Assembly (NCBI GenBank): GCA_020055645.1
Contig: CM034546.1
Span: 31,496,001-31,560,000 of the forward strand
DNA: 64,000 nucleotides
Direction: 5' to 3'
Origin: Tomocerus qinae
Taxonomy: Eukaryota; Arthropoda; Collembola; Entomobryomorpha; Tomoceridae
The first letter of the stretch is position 1; every line of letters starts with the position of its first letter. The translations under genes and the position numbers were made by a program. Below the pieces are notes generated by a model that saw only the letters and a program-made list of their open reading frames with translations, searched no databases and was not told the DNA's origin. Of this stretch, positions 36,940-48,715 are shown one piece after another.

Positions 36940-38600
36940 AGGGATTTAAGAAGACGGAGGTGGAGAGATGAACTTGCGGAGGATTTGAGCCAGTATTGCA
37001 TCACTATAGATCGTTCTCTGACTGAAAATTTAGGAGCAACACGCCATTTTCATAAAATTTGACTTTTTAGCAGGAAATTTGATATTTCACGACCATGTTG
37101 GGAGCTTTTTATGTCTTCGGCGGGTGATGACAATAAATTAGATTGACGTCTCTCGATTGGGACCAAAAATTGTTTGCTGGTGGTTGAAATGAAAAAATGC
37201 GGTTGCGACGCCAATGGGAATGCAGGTAGTTTTTTGGACGAAAATGAATTATAAGTTTGTAAAATGTGAGTTACGATATATTTTGTCTTTTATTACTATA
37301 TATAGAAAGTATTTGATGAGATGAGAATGATTTAAACTGCATGGTAATAATGGTCCAGCACGACATTTGCATTAAAATTGCCTTTTTGGTGGAGGAATCA
37401 ATATTTTATGACCTTGTCGAAAACTTTTTATGTCCTCGGCGGGTTTTAACAATAGAATGTAATCTTTCGATTTTTGCTAATAAATATTATCGGGTTGTCG
37501 AAATAGAAAAATGCCGTAGCGACGCCAATGGGAGAAAAATGACTTCCTCAATTTATAGATTATTTAGTGGTCCAATTAGAAATAAATGTTTTTTAAAAAT
37601 AAACTTAATTTTTTTAAAGCAATAAACAATAAAAATCATTTTATTTCGTTGCCGTTTTTGATTTGTTGTAGGAGGATGGATATTATTTGAATATAAACAG
37701 ATCAAAGAAAAAGAAAATTTTAGAGTGTTTGGGAAGACGGAAGCAGATATGAAAATATGGAGGATTTCACCCAGTTTCACATAAACTTGGACAGGTCTCT
37801 GGATGACAGGCACTTATCAAGAATTTGACCAAGGAGGTCCTTTCACAATTTCATAATTTTCGAAAAATTATCCGACTTTTAGCATTATTGACAAAAAGAT
37901 CATCTTTTTCTTGGGATTTGGGGACCCCGCCTACTGATGCTTTACTGCTGGTTGGAGATGTTAGTCCAACGCGACATTTGCACTCAAATCAAGGAAGAGC
38001 TAAGGTGGCCATGGGCAAACTAGTGTCGTAGATTTTAGTTAGTTAGTCAGATTGCCTGCACTTGCATGAAAATTGTCTTAGGAGGAATTAAAATTTCATT
38101 GCCATGTAGGGAACTTTTTATGTCTTCGGCGGGTTTTGACAATAGAATGGGTTGCTGCCTTTCAAATGACGCCAATAATTATTGTCTGGTGTTCGAAATA
38201 AGAAAATGCGGTTGCGACGCCAATGGGAGTGTAGTTAGCTTTTAGGATGAAAATAAATTAAAATTGTAAAATTTGAATCACGCCATAAAAATATTTTAGG
38301 TCTTTTATTGCCATTAAAGAAATTATTTGGGAAGACGGGGAGGGATAGATATGAAGATGTGGAGGATTTAAACACCATCTACCGATCTCTAGACGAAAAT
38401 ATTTTTTGTTTTTCACATTTGTATGAAATTTGTCTTGTTGGCAGAGGAATTAATATTTCATGACCACCTCGGAAACTTTTTATGTCTTCGGCTGGTTTTG
38501 ACAATAGATTAGATTATGGTCTGTCGATTATGGCTAAAATTTGTTCGCTGGTGGTTGAAATGAGAAAATGCCGTAGCGACGCCAATCGAGAAAATTAGAT
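36940..38600. repeat. Four-copy non-coding array with dimeric higher-order period
   Basis: A block containing CTTTTTATGTCTTCGGCGGG, then about 80 variable bases, then TGCGACGCCAATGGGA-like sequence occurs four times: about 37081-37225, 37398-37532, 38092-38235 and 38450-38590. Blocks 1 and 3 share one 3' variant and continuation, blocks 2 and 4 share another (CCGTAGCGACGCC), so a dimer of about 1.0 kb has been duplicated. Each block is preceded at a distance by GAAGACGG and TGGAGGATTT motifs. No coding frame runs through it. Function unknown. Confidence 0.7.
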
Positions 38601-38850
38601 CATGTGGCCTTTGTAGTGCAATTAATTGTCACAATGAAATGAATATTTTTTATTATTATATTAAAAAATCAAAACTAATTTATGAATTCATTTTATTTTT
38701 TTAGTCATTTAAAATTCGTTTGAATCAAATTTGACTTGAATGAAATAATGAAATACTACATTCACAACACAACAGCTTGGACAGAAATCTAAAATATCCA
38801 ATCCTCAAAATTAACTCAAATGACAATTATCGGAATTCACTCAAGCCAGT

Positions 38851-41800
38851 TTAATACAATTTCCTTAACTCCTCAAACTCTTTCTCCTCCATTCCCTTCC
38901 CCCTCCCCCATACCCTCCCCCATACCCTCCACCATCCCCTCTCCCTTCCTCCCTCCCACAAATAATAATCTGCTTTTCTGTCGACGTGGCTGGAGAGAAC
39001 CGACAAATCTTCTTCCTCCCACTTTATTCTTCCGACTGCAATTCTCTTTATTTCTTTCTTCGTCAACTCAATCAACTCTTTTGGTGTAAATGAAGGGTGA
39101 GACTCAACAACTAGTTCGTCTGTCTGAAAGTGACCCAACAATTCCTCCACTTCTTTAACAGAAAAGTCTTCTAGAATTAGTTTGTCCACTCTCCTCACTC
39201 CACCAACAACTATCGTCTTAGTTATATTGATGTGGGTGACGCTTTTGGGTATTCGATCTACATTCACTTCATTCACCCATTCGAAGTGTATGTGTGTGAG
39301 GTTGGCAGATCGGAAAGAAGACAACAAGGAAGAATCGGACATCATTACAAGTGTCAAATATTTCAGATTTGGAAGGTCAAGTGGTTCATTACAAACAACT
39401 TCTCTCCCACCTAAATCCAGTTTTTCAATTGTTTGAGGAAGACAAGAAATGTCCAAAGAAGAATAACCAAAGTCCATCTCTTTGACTTTCATTTTCGTCT
39501 TTTCCACAAATGGAATCCAACTCAATTCTAATCTTTGAATATTCCATCTGGCCTCTTTCCAGTTCAACACTTTCACTCTACTTAAGTGAAGATATTCCAT
39601 GGAGATTTCGTCACTCAATTTGATAGACATTTTACTACCCGCGAGTGACAATTTATTGATTTTGTGGAAGTCACAGAATTCGTTGAGATTCGCCTCCTCC
39701 ACTTCCCGTCCATTTCTATTGAATGGGACATCCCATAACTTTAATTCCTCTGGAGACAGTGGATCGAAAGATGAAAGATCCAATGAACAATCATCCAATT
39801 TAATTTTACTTGATTCTCCTCCCAATTCTAATTTGATTGTAGATGGACTATAAATATTCTTTACGAGAGAATAATTTGACTTTATCAGATATGAATGGAC
39901 TAATATAATCAAAGTGTCAAGTGAATCTTCTGAATAAATGACCTGGGATCTTCGTCTGCTTTCCAGAAATTCTTTTATGTCTTTTCTTTTGTCCATTTTC
40001 CAATAAATAATCAACAGATGACCCCGAATCAGATCTCTGCACAATTCTTCTTTCAATCCCACTATCCCCATCTCTACAGCTTTCCTTCCATACTCTCTCG
40101 TTTCCTCCATTTCTTCCTTCTCCAATACCTTCAGAATATCCAAACTTTCTTCCAACTGTTTATTTTTGGTCAGGCAAATTGCCAGATTAAATTTTGATGT
40201 TTGTGTTTTCAACTCTTCTGCAATTATATTTGCTAATTGGACCGATTCTTTGAATCTTCTTTGTCTTAACACTCCACTTAGAATCTTAATTGGGTGAGTT
40301 TCATCTGCTATCTTTATACCAATTTTCGATGCTTCATCAATACTGCCTAAATACAAACAGAGATAAAATATCGTATCCGCAATTTCCTTTTTGGTGGGTT
40401 CTCTTTTCAAGTCCATCAACTCCAAATCTATTTTGACATTTATTCGTTTTTCGCCAACTGTTTTCAAATATTCTAACATCTTTCCTAACGTTTCTGCCAT
40501 TTCCTCTTTTAATGAATCTATTCTTGTTTCAAGATTTAGTTCATTCAGAATATCCAAACATTTATCTTCCTGTCCATTCGTATGCAGACAGAACGCATAA
40601 TTAAATTTCGTTGTTTTAGTCTTCAACTCTCCATCAATAAATTTGGCCAACTGAACAGACTCTTCGAATCTCTCTTCTCTAATCAATTTCTTCAATTGCT
40701 TTTGATCAAGTAATTCTGCTTTGACTTTTGGAAATGCTTTCTGTAGTTTTTCATCAGCGTATTTGGTAAAGGGAATGAATTTGTAGTCGATGAATCCTAC
40801 GCAGCCGAGAATCTTCCTCAGCGTCTCCTTCTCAGTCTCTCGTCCATTGTGACGAATTACTTGCTGTAGAAGTCGGTGGACACTCAACGCAATCTTGATC
40901 GTGTTGTCAATCTGCACTTTCTTTTTGGCGACAAGAGAATATTTCTTTAAAACTTTAATTGCTCCTTTCAATTTTTCGTCGTTCTCTAAATTTAATAAAG
41001 CCGTGAAGAATTCAATTTCTACGTCATCTGGTCGAATATATCCAAAGATAAGCAGGATTTCTTGTGCTTCTTTTCCGCAATTTTCTTTTAATATTAGTTC
41101 GAATGCAATCTCTACATTTTTATTGATTGTCCGTTCATAGTCATCAAATTCGACGTCAATGATCTTTTCAAACTTATTCTTCTCAATATAGCTTTTTAAA
41201 TCTATTTTTCCACCATTCAGAGCAGCTGCAGCCAATTGAAGAGCTAAAGGAAGATTTCCCATTAGTCGACATAATTCTTTGAGTAAATGATCCGGTCGCT
41301 CTATTGATTCAAGTAATGTAGATTTTAGGAATTCCAGACTTTCATCTTCACTGAAAATGTCCAGTTCCAGATTGGATATTTTCCCGAATCCACTCTTCTC
41401 CGTCCCCCATTCACGAGTTCTTGACGTGATGATACAGTAAAAGCGTTCTTTATATTTTGGGAGGAAATTTTTGATTCCGTCTTCTCCTTTGTAATTTTCA
41501 GCATTGTCGAAGATCCAGAGACATTTGAAATGCCTCAACTCATCGAAAATTTTTATAACGACTTCTTTTAAGGCCAATTTCTCCAGATTTTCTACTTTTA
41601 AGTCTCTGGCCAGACTGTCAAAAGAGGAGAGTAGACTTCCTTCTCCACAGTCGATCCAGATTATATAATCATATTCTTGTTCGTAAGTGTGTGCATACCA
41701 TTTGGCAGTGAGGTTTGCCAACTCCGCCCATCCCGAATATTTAGAAGCAGCTAAGGACTCACAGATGACGAGCATTCTGTTCTTGTCCTTTGAAAGTCGA

Positions 41801-42138
41801 TCTTTCAACTCTTGAATTAAGAGATTCTGTCTGAATTTTCTTTTGAGAAGAGACTCAATCAGCGGCTTCTTATCTGGCCACCACTTTTGATTTATTTCTG
41901 GATGCAAGTGACGTGCAACTGTTTCCAATGGAAAGATTTTTTTAGGAATAGGGCGAGGGTGATCTTCGTTGCTTCTCTGATGTTTATTATTCACTAACCT
42001 TTGAATTTCTTGGGCACAATGCTCATTGTTTGTCTGTTTTAGTATTTCGAGAACTAAATGTCTGATTTCTACCCAGTATTTCTTTTGTAAAGTAGACCAC
42101 AGTTTGTGGTTCTTTCCGGTTGAAGTAATTTCAGCGAC
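38851..42138 (-). CDS. CARD/NB-ARC/LRR (NLR-like) gene, exon 2
   Basis: The 1095-codon exon opens at an AG acceptor (TATTATTCACAG) at 42138, phase 0, and joins the CARD start in exon 1 to give 1135 residues. Order: rest of the CARD (HKLWSTLQKKYWVEIRHLVLEI), a basic linker, NB-ARC (about 160-400) with YIIWIDC, Walker B-like KCLWIFDNAE (about 245-253), CIITSRTREW (about 275-283) and GLPL motif GNLPLAL (about 334-340), a winged-helix region, TPR-like repeats (FEESVQLAKFI, FKESVQLANII), then irregular LRRs to the end. Where Walker A should read GxxGxGK(S/T) the sequence is VICESLAASKYSGWAELA, so nucleotide binding is doubtful. NLR/Apaf-1 type proteins sense danger or trigger caspase assembly in the cytosol. 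A broken partial paralogue lies 3.3 kb downstream. The frame is fully intact. Confidence 0.85.
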   Translation of the reverse strand, partial: VAEITSTGKNHKLWSTLQKKYWVEIRHLVLEILKQTNNEHCAQEIQRLVNNKHQRSNEDHPRPIPKKIFPLETVARHLHPEINQKWWPDKKPLIESLLKRKFRQNLLIQELKDRLSKDKNRMLVICESLAASKYSGWAELANLTAKWYAHTYEQEYDYIIWIDCGEGSLLSSFDSLARDLKVENLEKLALKEVVIKIFDELRHFKCLWIFDNAENYKGEDGIKNFLPKYKERFYCIITSRTREWGTEKSGFGKISNLELDIFSEDESLEFLKSTLLESIERPDHLLKELCRLMGNLPLALQLAAAALNGGKIDLKSYIEKNKFEKIIDVEFDDYERTINKNVEIAFELILKENCGKEAQEILLIFGYIRPDDVEIEFFTALLNLENDEKLKGAIKVLKKYSLVAKKKVQIDNTIKIALSVHRLLQQVIRHNGRETEKETLRKILGCVGFIDYKFIPFTKYADEKLQKAFPKVKAELLDQKQLKKLIREERFEESVQLAKFIDGELKTKTTKFNYAFCLHTNGQEDKCLDILNELNLETRIDSLKEEMAETLGKMLEYLKTVGEKRINVKIDLELMDLKREPTKKEIADTIFYLCLYLGSIDEASKIGIKIADETHPIKILSGVLRQRRFKESVQLANIIAEELKTQTSKFNLAICLTKNKQLEESLDILKVLEKEEMEETREYGRKAVEMGIVGLKEELCRDLIRGHLLIIYWKMDKRKDIKEFLESRRRSQVIYSEDSLDTLIILVHSYLIKSNYSLVKNIYSPSTIKLELGGESSKIKLDDCSLDLSSFDPLSPEELKLWDVPFNRNGREVEEANLNEFCDFHKINKLSLAGSKMSIKLSDEISMEYLHLSRVKVLNWKEARWNIQRLELSWIPFVEKTKMKVKEMDFGYSSLDISCLPQTIEKLDLGGREVVCNEPLDLPNLKYLTLVMMSDSSLLSSFRSANLTHIHFEWVNEVNVDRIPKSVTHINITKTIVVGGVRRVDKLILEDFSVKEVEELLGHFQTDELVVESHPSFTPKELIELTKKEIKRIAVGRIKWEEEDLSVLSSHVDRKADYYLWEGGRERGWWRVWGRVWGRGKGMEEKEFEELRKLY

Positions 42139-42257
42139 CTGTGAATAATATTTGAAGAAAACATTTTACACAACTGAAGTTTGTCTGATTTTGGGACATT
42201 GAAGCACCAGTATATAGTTTGTCAAGTAAAAATAAATAGGCAGTCTGATTTTGTCTT

Positions 42258-42546
42258 AAAGTATCCATCCGCACAACTTCGCTTAGCTTTCATCCGATGT
42301 GCACCAAATTTTCGATTAAAAGTACATGAAAGTTTACAAGGCCCTATTAGGGACAAGATAATAATATTACTATAATCTGCATCGGTGGTAGTTGTCAATT
42401 TGTCACTTAAATAAATGATTTTAAATCAAACAATTATCTGTGTGTCTGCCATCAACGAATAAATTATTTGTTTTTACCACTTTTTACACTTTTTTACCAT
42501 AACATTGGTGGTTGTGCACATGAACATCTAAGCCTACACTCTTAAA
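42258..42546. repeat. Direct repeat near the 3' end of the NLR intron
   Basis: It matches 45788-46083 in the same orientation (shared words TTTCACTTAAATAAATGATTT-like and CAACGAATAAATTATTTG). It lies about 120 bp inside the acceptor of exon 2. Confidence 0.7.
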
Positions 42547-45139
42547 CGGGACTGTTAAAAGTAACATACTGTTTGGACAACTGGTTAAATTGGCAAAATT
42601 TTCTATTTGACTTTATGCTACTACTGCAAAGTAGAGCCATAAATAAATTTAGTGGTGACACCTCAAAAGTTATTGTACGTTAAACAGGCCTCTGGTAGAT
42701 AATGATTTTTGCTAAAATCGTAAAATCGTTAAAACAATGTCTAGGGTCAATTAATGTATGCATGATAAGAAAAGAGTATAATATGAGTGCATTTACCGCT
42801 GACGGGGTCAGTAAGGTATCGTCGGCCTATGTATGACCTTTTATAGCCAAATTACAATGGCCACTTTTAAACACTTTCTAGCCAATATCAACTTCAAACT
42901 TTTACTTCAAACAAATAATTTGATAAAAAAAATTCATTTCTCCTCAAGTCGGAAAAAAATTAACATTTAACAACATTTCACGGTCAAAGTGAAAAAATTA
43001 CAATTTCGTTACCAGTAAAATATCTCGCAAACCACTTCATACCGATTGGAATGCAATTTTTAATGAAAACTCGCGGATGGACTGTCCCTAAAAGTATGCG
43101 CAAACGTTCAAATCCCACAAAATACAAAGAAAACGAAAATTTGAGTTTTAATAAACAGCCTACCATCTAATCTTTATTTTTATTAGGTTAGGTTAGCAAA
43201 GAAGCAAAAATAGTGAGGAGGTAATAAGTGACTATATGGCTGAAAACTATAGTTGTAACAACACCTCGCGCTGCAATCGTTACTCGTTACAACCACTCCA
43301 TTATTAGGAATCATGACTTTTGCGTACCCTTTGGTACAGTCTAACCAAAATCCTTTGATGATATACCTCGGGATATTTTTCGAAATATTTAAAATTCTTA
43401 TCCTTGCCGTTGCCGCATTGGTACACAAAAATACAAACGGCTGAAATGTAACACTTTCAGTTAGGCATATTTCCATCATCAATATTTCGGATATTAAAAT
43501 AACAAAAATTCAAATTTCCACCTATAATAAAATAGATTAGGACGCATTTTGGTTAAATATAAAAATTACTTATAAAAATGGAATTTGTCATGTAATTTCC
43601 AATTACATTTTTAAATGAAAGGAATGTGATTATATCCAACAGTATTAATCAATTTAACTCTCCCTATCGAAATTAACGAAATATTGCTCGAACCCCTGGG
43701 TAACTATTTCGATTTTCAACGTTGTGAAAAGCCTTTCAAATTTCAAATAAATAGCATTTGATCAATACATCTCCACATTGAAATAATTCCTCATCCCAAT
43801 CCAAGTTTCAGTAGGTTAAGTAAAATCAGTTCTCAGTAACTGTGTATGTGTACATTTGAGTGCACGCATACAGTTACTAAAGCTTATGATACTTTTTCCA
43901 CACTTCCTATTAACACTGATTGGTCAACGCATACAAGTGTGCTTTGACATGGATTTCTGTTTAGTTTTACTGTTTCGCCATGTAGAACAAATAACTTTAA
44001 CAAATAGTTTATGCGGGGAGTTATTTCTGCACAGAATATACAAAAACATCTCTAGGTTATTTAGCCACAGGTTTCGTACACAAGATCAAACTTCAATTCA
44101 TACGAAGTATAAGGATACAATGGTTAAAATGTATGCATAAGCTTACTTGCTCGAACTTTAGGATTTAAAATAAAAGCAATATAGAATCGAGAATCGAGTA
44201 CGTCCAATTAAAGAGCTAACAAAATTCTCAATTAAGCTAAGACAAATCTTAATCAACATAATTTTTAAATATTTTTCTTTTTGAATGATAAGTAATTGTT
44301 AAGTAAAAGTTGACTGTTTGTAAAATAATTCCCCATATCGAAATAATTCACCACTTTGGGTAACTATACCGATCTCTGTTTCATATAGGTATTTCCTAAA
44401 ACACCGTGAATGAGCTACAATATGAACGAGTTTCCATACCGAGTTACATACAAATTGGTTTACTACTGATAGCTTAGATTAAGATCAAGGGCGTATCTAC
44501 CAATTGGATCAACGGGGGTGCTAATTTCTAAAAATAAATATAATTGCATAAATGAAACAAATTATGACCTACTGATTTTTTTGAGTCAATTTGATAAGTA
44601 TATAGGTTCTAAGTGCGTTTTGAACTTTAGTTGACAAAGCTTAATTTAATTAAAAACAGCGTGTGAGAATTTTTAACATTTAGAAAATAACTGATTCCAA
44701 TAAATTAATAGTAAGATGTTTGCAAAAGCAAATGCTTATTTCTTCTTTAACATCTGCATCTCTATTCACATTTGCAAATTCTAATCCGATCAATCTATCA
44801 CAGACACATATCCAGGCGAAAAAATAAGATATTTAAATTACTTTGACAAAAGAGATTTAGGGGATCGTATTTCCTCTAAATACGTGTAGTATCTTATCAT
44901 CACCCACTATCAGTTCGGCGGATACGTTTTAGTTGCTTTAAGCAGAAAAATTAATTTCAGTGGTGACTGACAATTTACTAAAGAAGAAGTCTTCCGAGCA
45001 AAAAAACACAGATAAACCAACGGGAATAGACAGACTCTCAGCAAAATATCTCAAATTAATATTAATTGGGTCTGAAATATTATGTTCTACCTAAGCTTTT
45101 CAACCTGTCTTTTACGCATAACGTGTTTTCCAAATGTAC
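42547..45139. other. NLR intron 1, middle part
   Basis: AT-rich intronic sequence with no coding frame I believe. Small ORFs at 43183-43482 and 43856-44140 lack family resemblance. Confidence 0.5.
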
Positions 45140-45360
45140 AAGCAATTTAAATCCATTTTTCGTTTGTGCATGGCTAAACGCCATGTAGCCTAAATGCTGC
45201 ACCATGTATGTAGAGAGTGTCTAGGCTATGGAGATAGGCTATTTCGTCCACAAAACGAAAAATGGAGATAGTCTAATTGGTGCACAAATCGAAAAATGGA
45301 TTTAGGCTTTTTGGTACACAAAACGAAAAGTGGTTTTAGGCTAAATGGTTTCTTAAGGGA
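45140..45360. repeat. Tandem and inverted short repeats
   Basis: Units of about 40-45 bp with CACAAAACGAAAAATGGA and TTTAGGCT occur three times (45240-45355). An inverted copy (AAATCCATTTTTCGTTTGTGC) starts the block. Confidence 0.55.
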
Positions 45361-45787
45361 CGATATTATGCTCCTTTTAGTTATTATTCAGCTAAGAGTG
45401 ATTATGGCGGGGCGCGGGGAGATAACATAATATTGTCATGATACTACCAAAATGTACTAATCTATAAAGTCAGTGTGTGAATGTGAATGCAAGCTGAGAA
45501 TTAAATACACAGGTACTTAAAATATATTTTAACTTTGTGTTTAAAGTAAGTTTAAAGGAATAAAGTAAGCACAGTATTTGAAACATTGTCAACAAAAAAT
45601 ATCACTTTAGATCATGAAAAGTTTGACTCTTTGGAGGCGGAGATGTGACCAACAATTATGCTTGCGAGAAAATGTATTTTTGCGGTCTTATTATTGCCTT
45701 TTATATATTTGTGTATATTGAGTATCGATGAAGGTATTGAAAGAGGATAGAGAGAAAAATAAGTAGGCGGTATATTTTTCTCTCCCA

Positions 45788-46083
45788 AAAGTATCCTTTT
45801 GCACACCTTTCACACCTTTCATTCGATTTGCACAAAAATTTTCAACTAAAAGTACGTAAAAGTTCACAAGGTCCTATTATAGTGGCAATATAATAATATT
45901 ACTCTACTCTGCATCTGTAATAGTTTTCAAATCGTCACTTAAATAAATGATTTCAATCATTCAATGCCTTTCTGTGATCAACGAATAAATTATTTGTTCT
46001 ACATTTATCAATTTTTATGCTTTTTCACCATCACACTAGTGTTTTTGCACATGCATTGGAGCCTATAGATATGCAATTCTACT
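45788..46083. repeat. Direct repeat near the 5' end of the NLR intron
   Basis: It is the partner of 42258-42546 and ends 75 bp from the donor of exon 1, so the two copies bracket almost the whole 4-kb intron. Confidence 0.7.
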
Positions 46084-46158
46084 CTACCACTTAATGTTTT
46101 TTACAAGTGATATTTTTGTGCATGCTAATAATTTTAATAAATAAATAAATGAACTTAC

Positions 46159-46278
46159 AATTTCTTCGGATTCATTGTTTGAGATGATGCCGTATTGAAT
46201 CAAACGCACAAGGACTCTTGGTAAATTTGTCAGATTTTCCGTCAAGAAAACCAGATTTTGTCTAATTTCGTCTTCCAT
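46159..46278 (-). CDS. CARD/NB-ARC/LRR (NLR-like) gene, exon 1
   Basis: Forty codons from ATG 46278, starting MEDEIRQNLVFLTENL and ending SNNESEEI, followed by a strong donor GTAAGT. Phase 0 matches the acceptor at 42138. Together with the first 48 codons of exon 2 it makes a helical domain of about 90 residues. The pattern LVRLIQYGIISNNESEEI is that of helices 1-3 of a CARD, as in Apaf-1. A TATA-like box lies 60 bp upstream. Confidence 0.75.
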
Positions 46279-46337
46279 TGTATTGATTAAAGATAACTAT
46301 ATTGGAAACACGTTCAGAGAATGTATCAATAAGAGCG

Positions 46338-46343
46338 TATATA
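46338..46343 (-). promoter_or_regulatory. TATA-like box of the NLR gene
   Basis: TATATA on the minus strand, in the context GTCTATATACGC, lies about 60 bp before the ATG, leaving room for a 5' leader of about 30 nt. Confidence 0.4.
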
Positions 46344-46794
46344 GACCAACGTCGTGCAGACTCTAAAAATGGCTACAGTTTGATGACCGATGAGCTGGCA
46401 TTTGTACTTTGCGTAGTTGTCGTGGGAGGAGAATTGATGATAAAGGGGAATAGTTCTCTATATTCACTATATACCTTTTGATGGAGTCATTGCAATTTGT
46501 TTAATACACGATAAACCCTTCTGCCACCTGACTTTAATCGTTATCAATTGCCGATAAAAAGTTATATGGTTTCGGGTTTGTCCATCACACTTGATATCAT
46601 TTGGGAATTGGGAACAAGTCAAATGTGTAAGTTGTAAAATGTAGGAACTTTCCAAGTTATTAAAAAGTGCAGTTATACGTAGTCTAAATTATTTAGTAAT
46701 CTAGCACATTTTAAATTATATAACCTTTTAGAGCACTAAATTAGTGGGTACCAGAAATTAGCTTACGCTGAATAGAAAATAGCACAGGCCGAAG

Positions 46795-46868
46795 TAACCT
46801 GAATGATTTAAAAAGCGTTTGTAATATCTTCTAAAAACTATCAAATTATTGCAATTCTTTGATGTTAA
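46795..46868. repeat. Dispersed repeat, third fragment
   Basis: It shares CCTGAATGATTTAAA and GCGTTTGTAATATCTTCTA with copies 5104-5698 and 35876-36262. Confidence 0.5.
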
Positions 46869-48715
46869 ATTTTAGCGATCGATTAGACATGTTAATACAG
46901 ACACACAAGATTTACTAAAATATAAGTTTTGAAACTTTATTTTCGATGAAACATTTCCAACTAGCCCCTTAATTAATCATCAAATTAATCCTATTTACTT
47001 GATTGTTCACCTAAAGTTATTAAAATGTTACTAAAACCAAGACTATACATTTGGAATCGCCAAATTAAAAATGATATGAATGTGGTAATTTAATTACAAT
47101 TAATTTTTTAATCGGCAAGTAATGACTAGTAATGCCCACATTGGTTGAATCCAAATCTGATTAATGACCACTTATCACTTTGTAACAACAATCATCAGCT
47201 GCTAAGCTATTTCATATTTTTGCACCCAATTTTGTTCAAAATCTAAACACGAAATTTAACAAAGCAATTTTTACCATTTATACCACTTACCACTGCTTTT
47301 TAGGTGGTGGTATTTAACGTTAAATACCATTAAAAACCACTTACCACTGATAAGTGGTAAATGATATTTTGTACACTGCCAACAACGTTATGAAACACCT
47401 TAAATCCATTTCAAGGATATTATGCATAAAGTATAATACTACACAATCTGCTAATCAACATAATATATCTTATGTTTAATTGAACTTTATAATTGAACAT
47501 TTTCAAGCATTTGAGGCAAGAAATCTAATACGACGTTAATATTACCAGATTACTAAGGATTGAGGGCCTTGTGACAAATGTTTATGTTCCTTAGTCTAAT
47601 ATGTCTAAACTACCATAATATATTATTTATTTTATACTTTAATCACTAACATTCGTGGCATTTGTAATCACAGCATCAGTTTCCTGTAGCAGAATATCAA
47701 AAATGAAAAGTAGTACAGCTTCATATTTTAGCAGGTAACCGTAGCGTAGTATAAGGTATAGACACCTGTTAAAAATAAAGAAAAATCATTAAGTCTATTG
47801 AAAAGTTAACCCCGATTATGTTTTTAAATCGCTGTTTTATCAAACTCATCTGCATTTTTCGAATCCGTACCAATGTAAAATTCTTAATTATATTTAATTA
47901 GTGAAATGCGATGTAGAAAACTAATTTGCACACAAAAATGCAATTGAATGAATCTTTACAGCACCAGACTGACATAATATTATTACTTATTGCCTTGCCA
48001 GTACCTTTAATCTATTAATTTTTACAGTCTATTCCCATAATACAATTCAATTGTTAACATCCTGCTTATACTAAAATAAACAATAAAAACATACTGTAGA
48101 AGAGGAAATCCAAATGAAATCGACCAATAAATCAAACCGACATTTTATATTAACGTAAAAATAGTCTCAAAAAATCAGAAATGTCTAAAACTATCACAAT
48201 ATGTGGTTTGAAAATTTTTCAAAAGTCTCTAAACCCCTATTCAGGGGGGTAAAACTGTACCCAAAATGCAGAAAATTATGAGTGACTAAATAATGAGACG
48301 AGTATATCTCTGTAACGGCAAATGGTATCGTTAAGGAATATTTTTAGAAATACAATCGTATGTTGTAGATTGGTACAGTAGCAAATTTTTTCATTATTAC
48401 TGGTATGTTTTGAATAAACTGAAAATTTTCAAAAAATTTTCATTTGAAAATAATAAAAAAGCGCCAAAATATCCCACACAAGTTAGACTTCTATCAGAAG
48501 CACAGGATTCCGGCGAAACAGACGCAACTTTTTCCGCCGTGGGATCTTTTGGCGCTTTTGAGATATTGAGATCCAAAGTTTGTCAAAAAATGACAATTTT
48601 TAATCGAAATACGTACAGGGTTTCATTAACAGGCATAAAAAAGAAACTGGCAGATAAAATTTTAAATCGCAATAAGTTTTTCCTCTGCATCCAATACTTA
48701 TTATAATTTTTGTTA
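46869..48715. other. Intergenic with small hairpins
   Basis: No gene is recognised. Inverted sequences occur at 47285-47370 (ACCACTTACCACTG repeated both ways around TTAACGTTAA) and at 48456-48559 (AAAAAGCGCCAAAA... with its complement). These may be MITE remnants. Confidence 0.45.

Noticed and set aside
38820-39089. Pro/Ser-rich plus-strand ORF
   Set aside because: It is the antisense of the NLR C-terminus and 3' end, whose long frame is clearly the real one.
43183-43482. 99-codon minus-strand ORF in the NLR intron
   Set aside because: No domain, start context or splice sites support it; intronic position and composition suggest chance.
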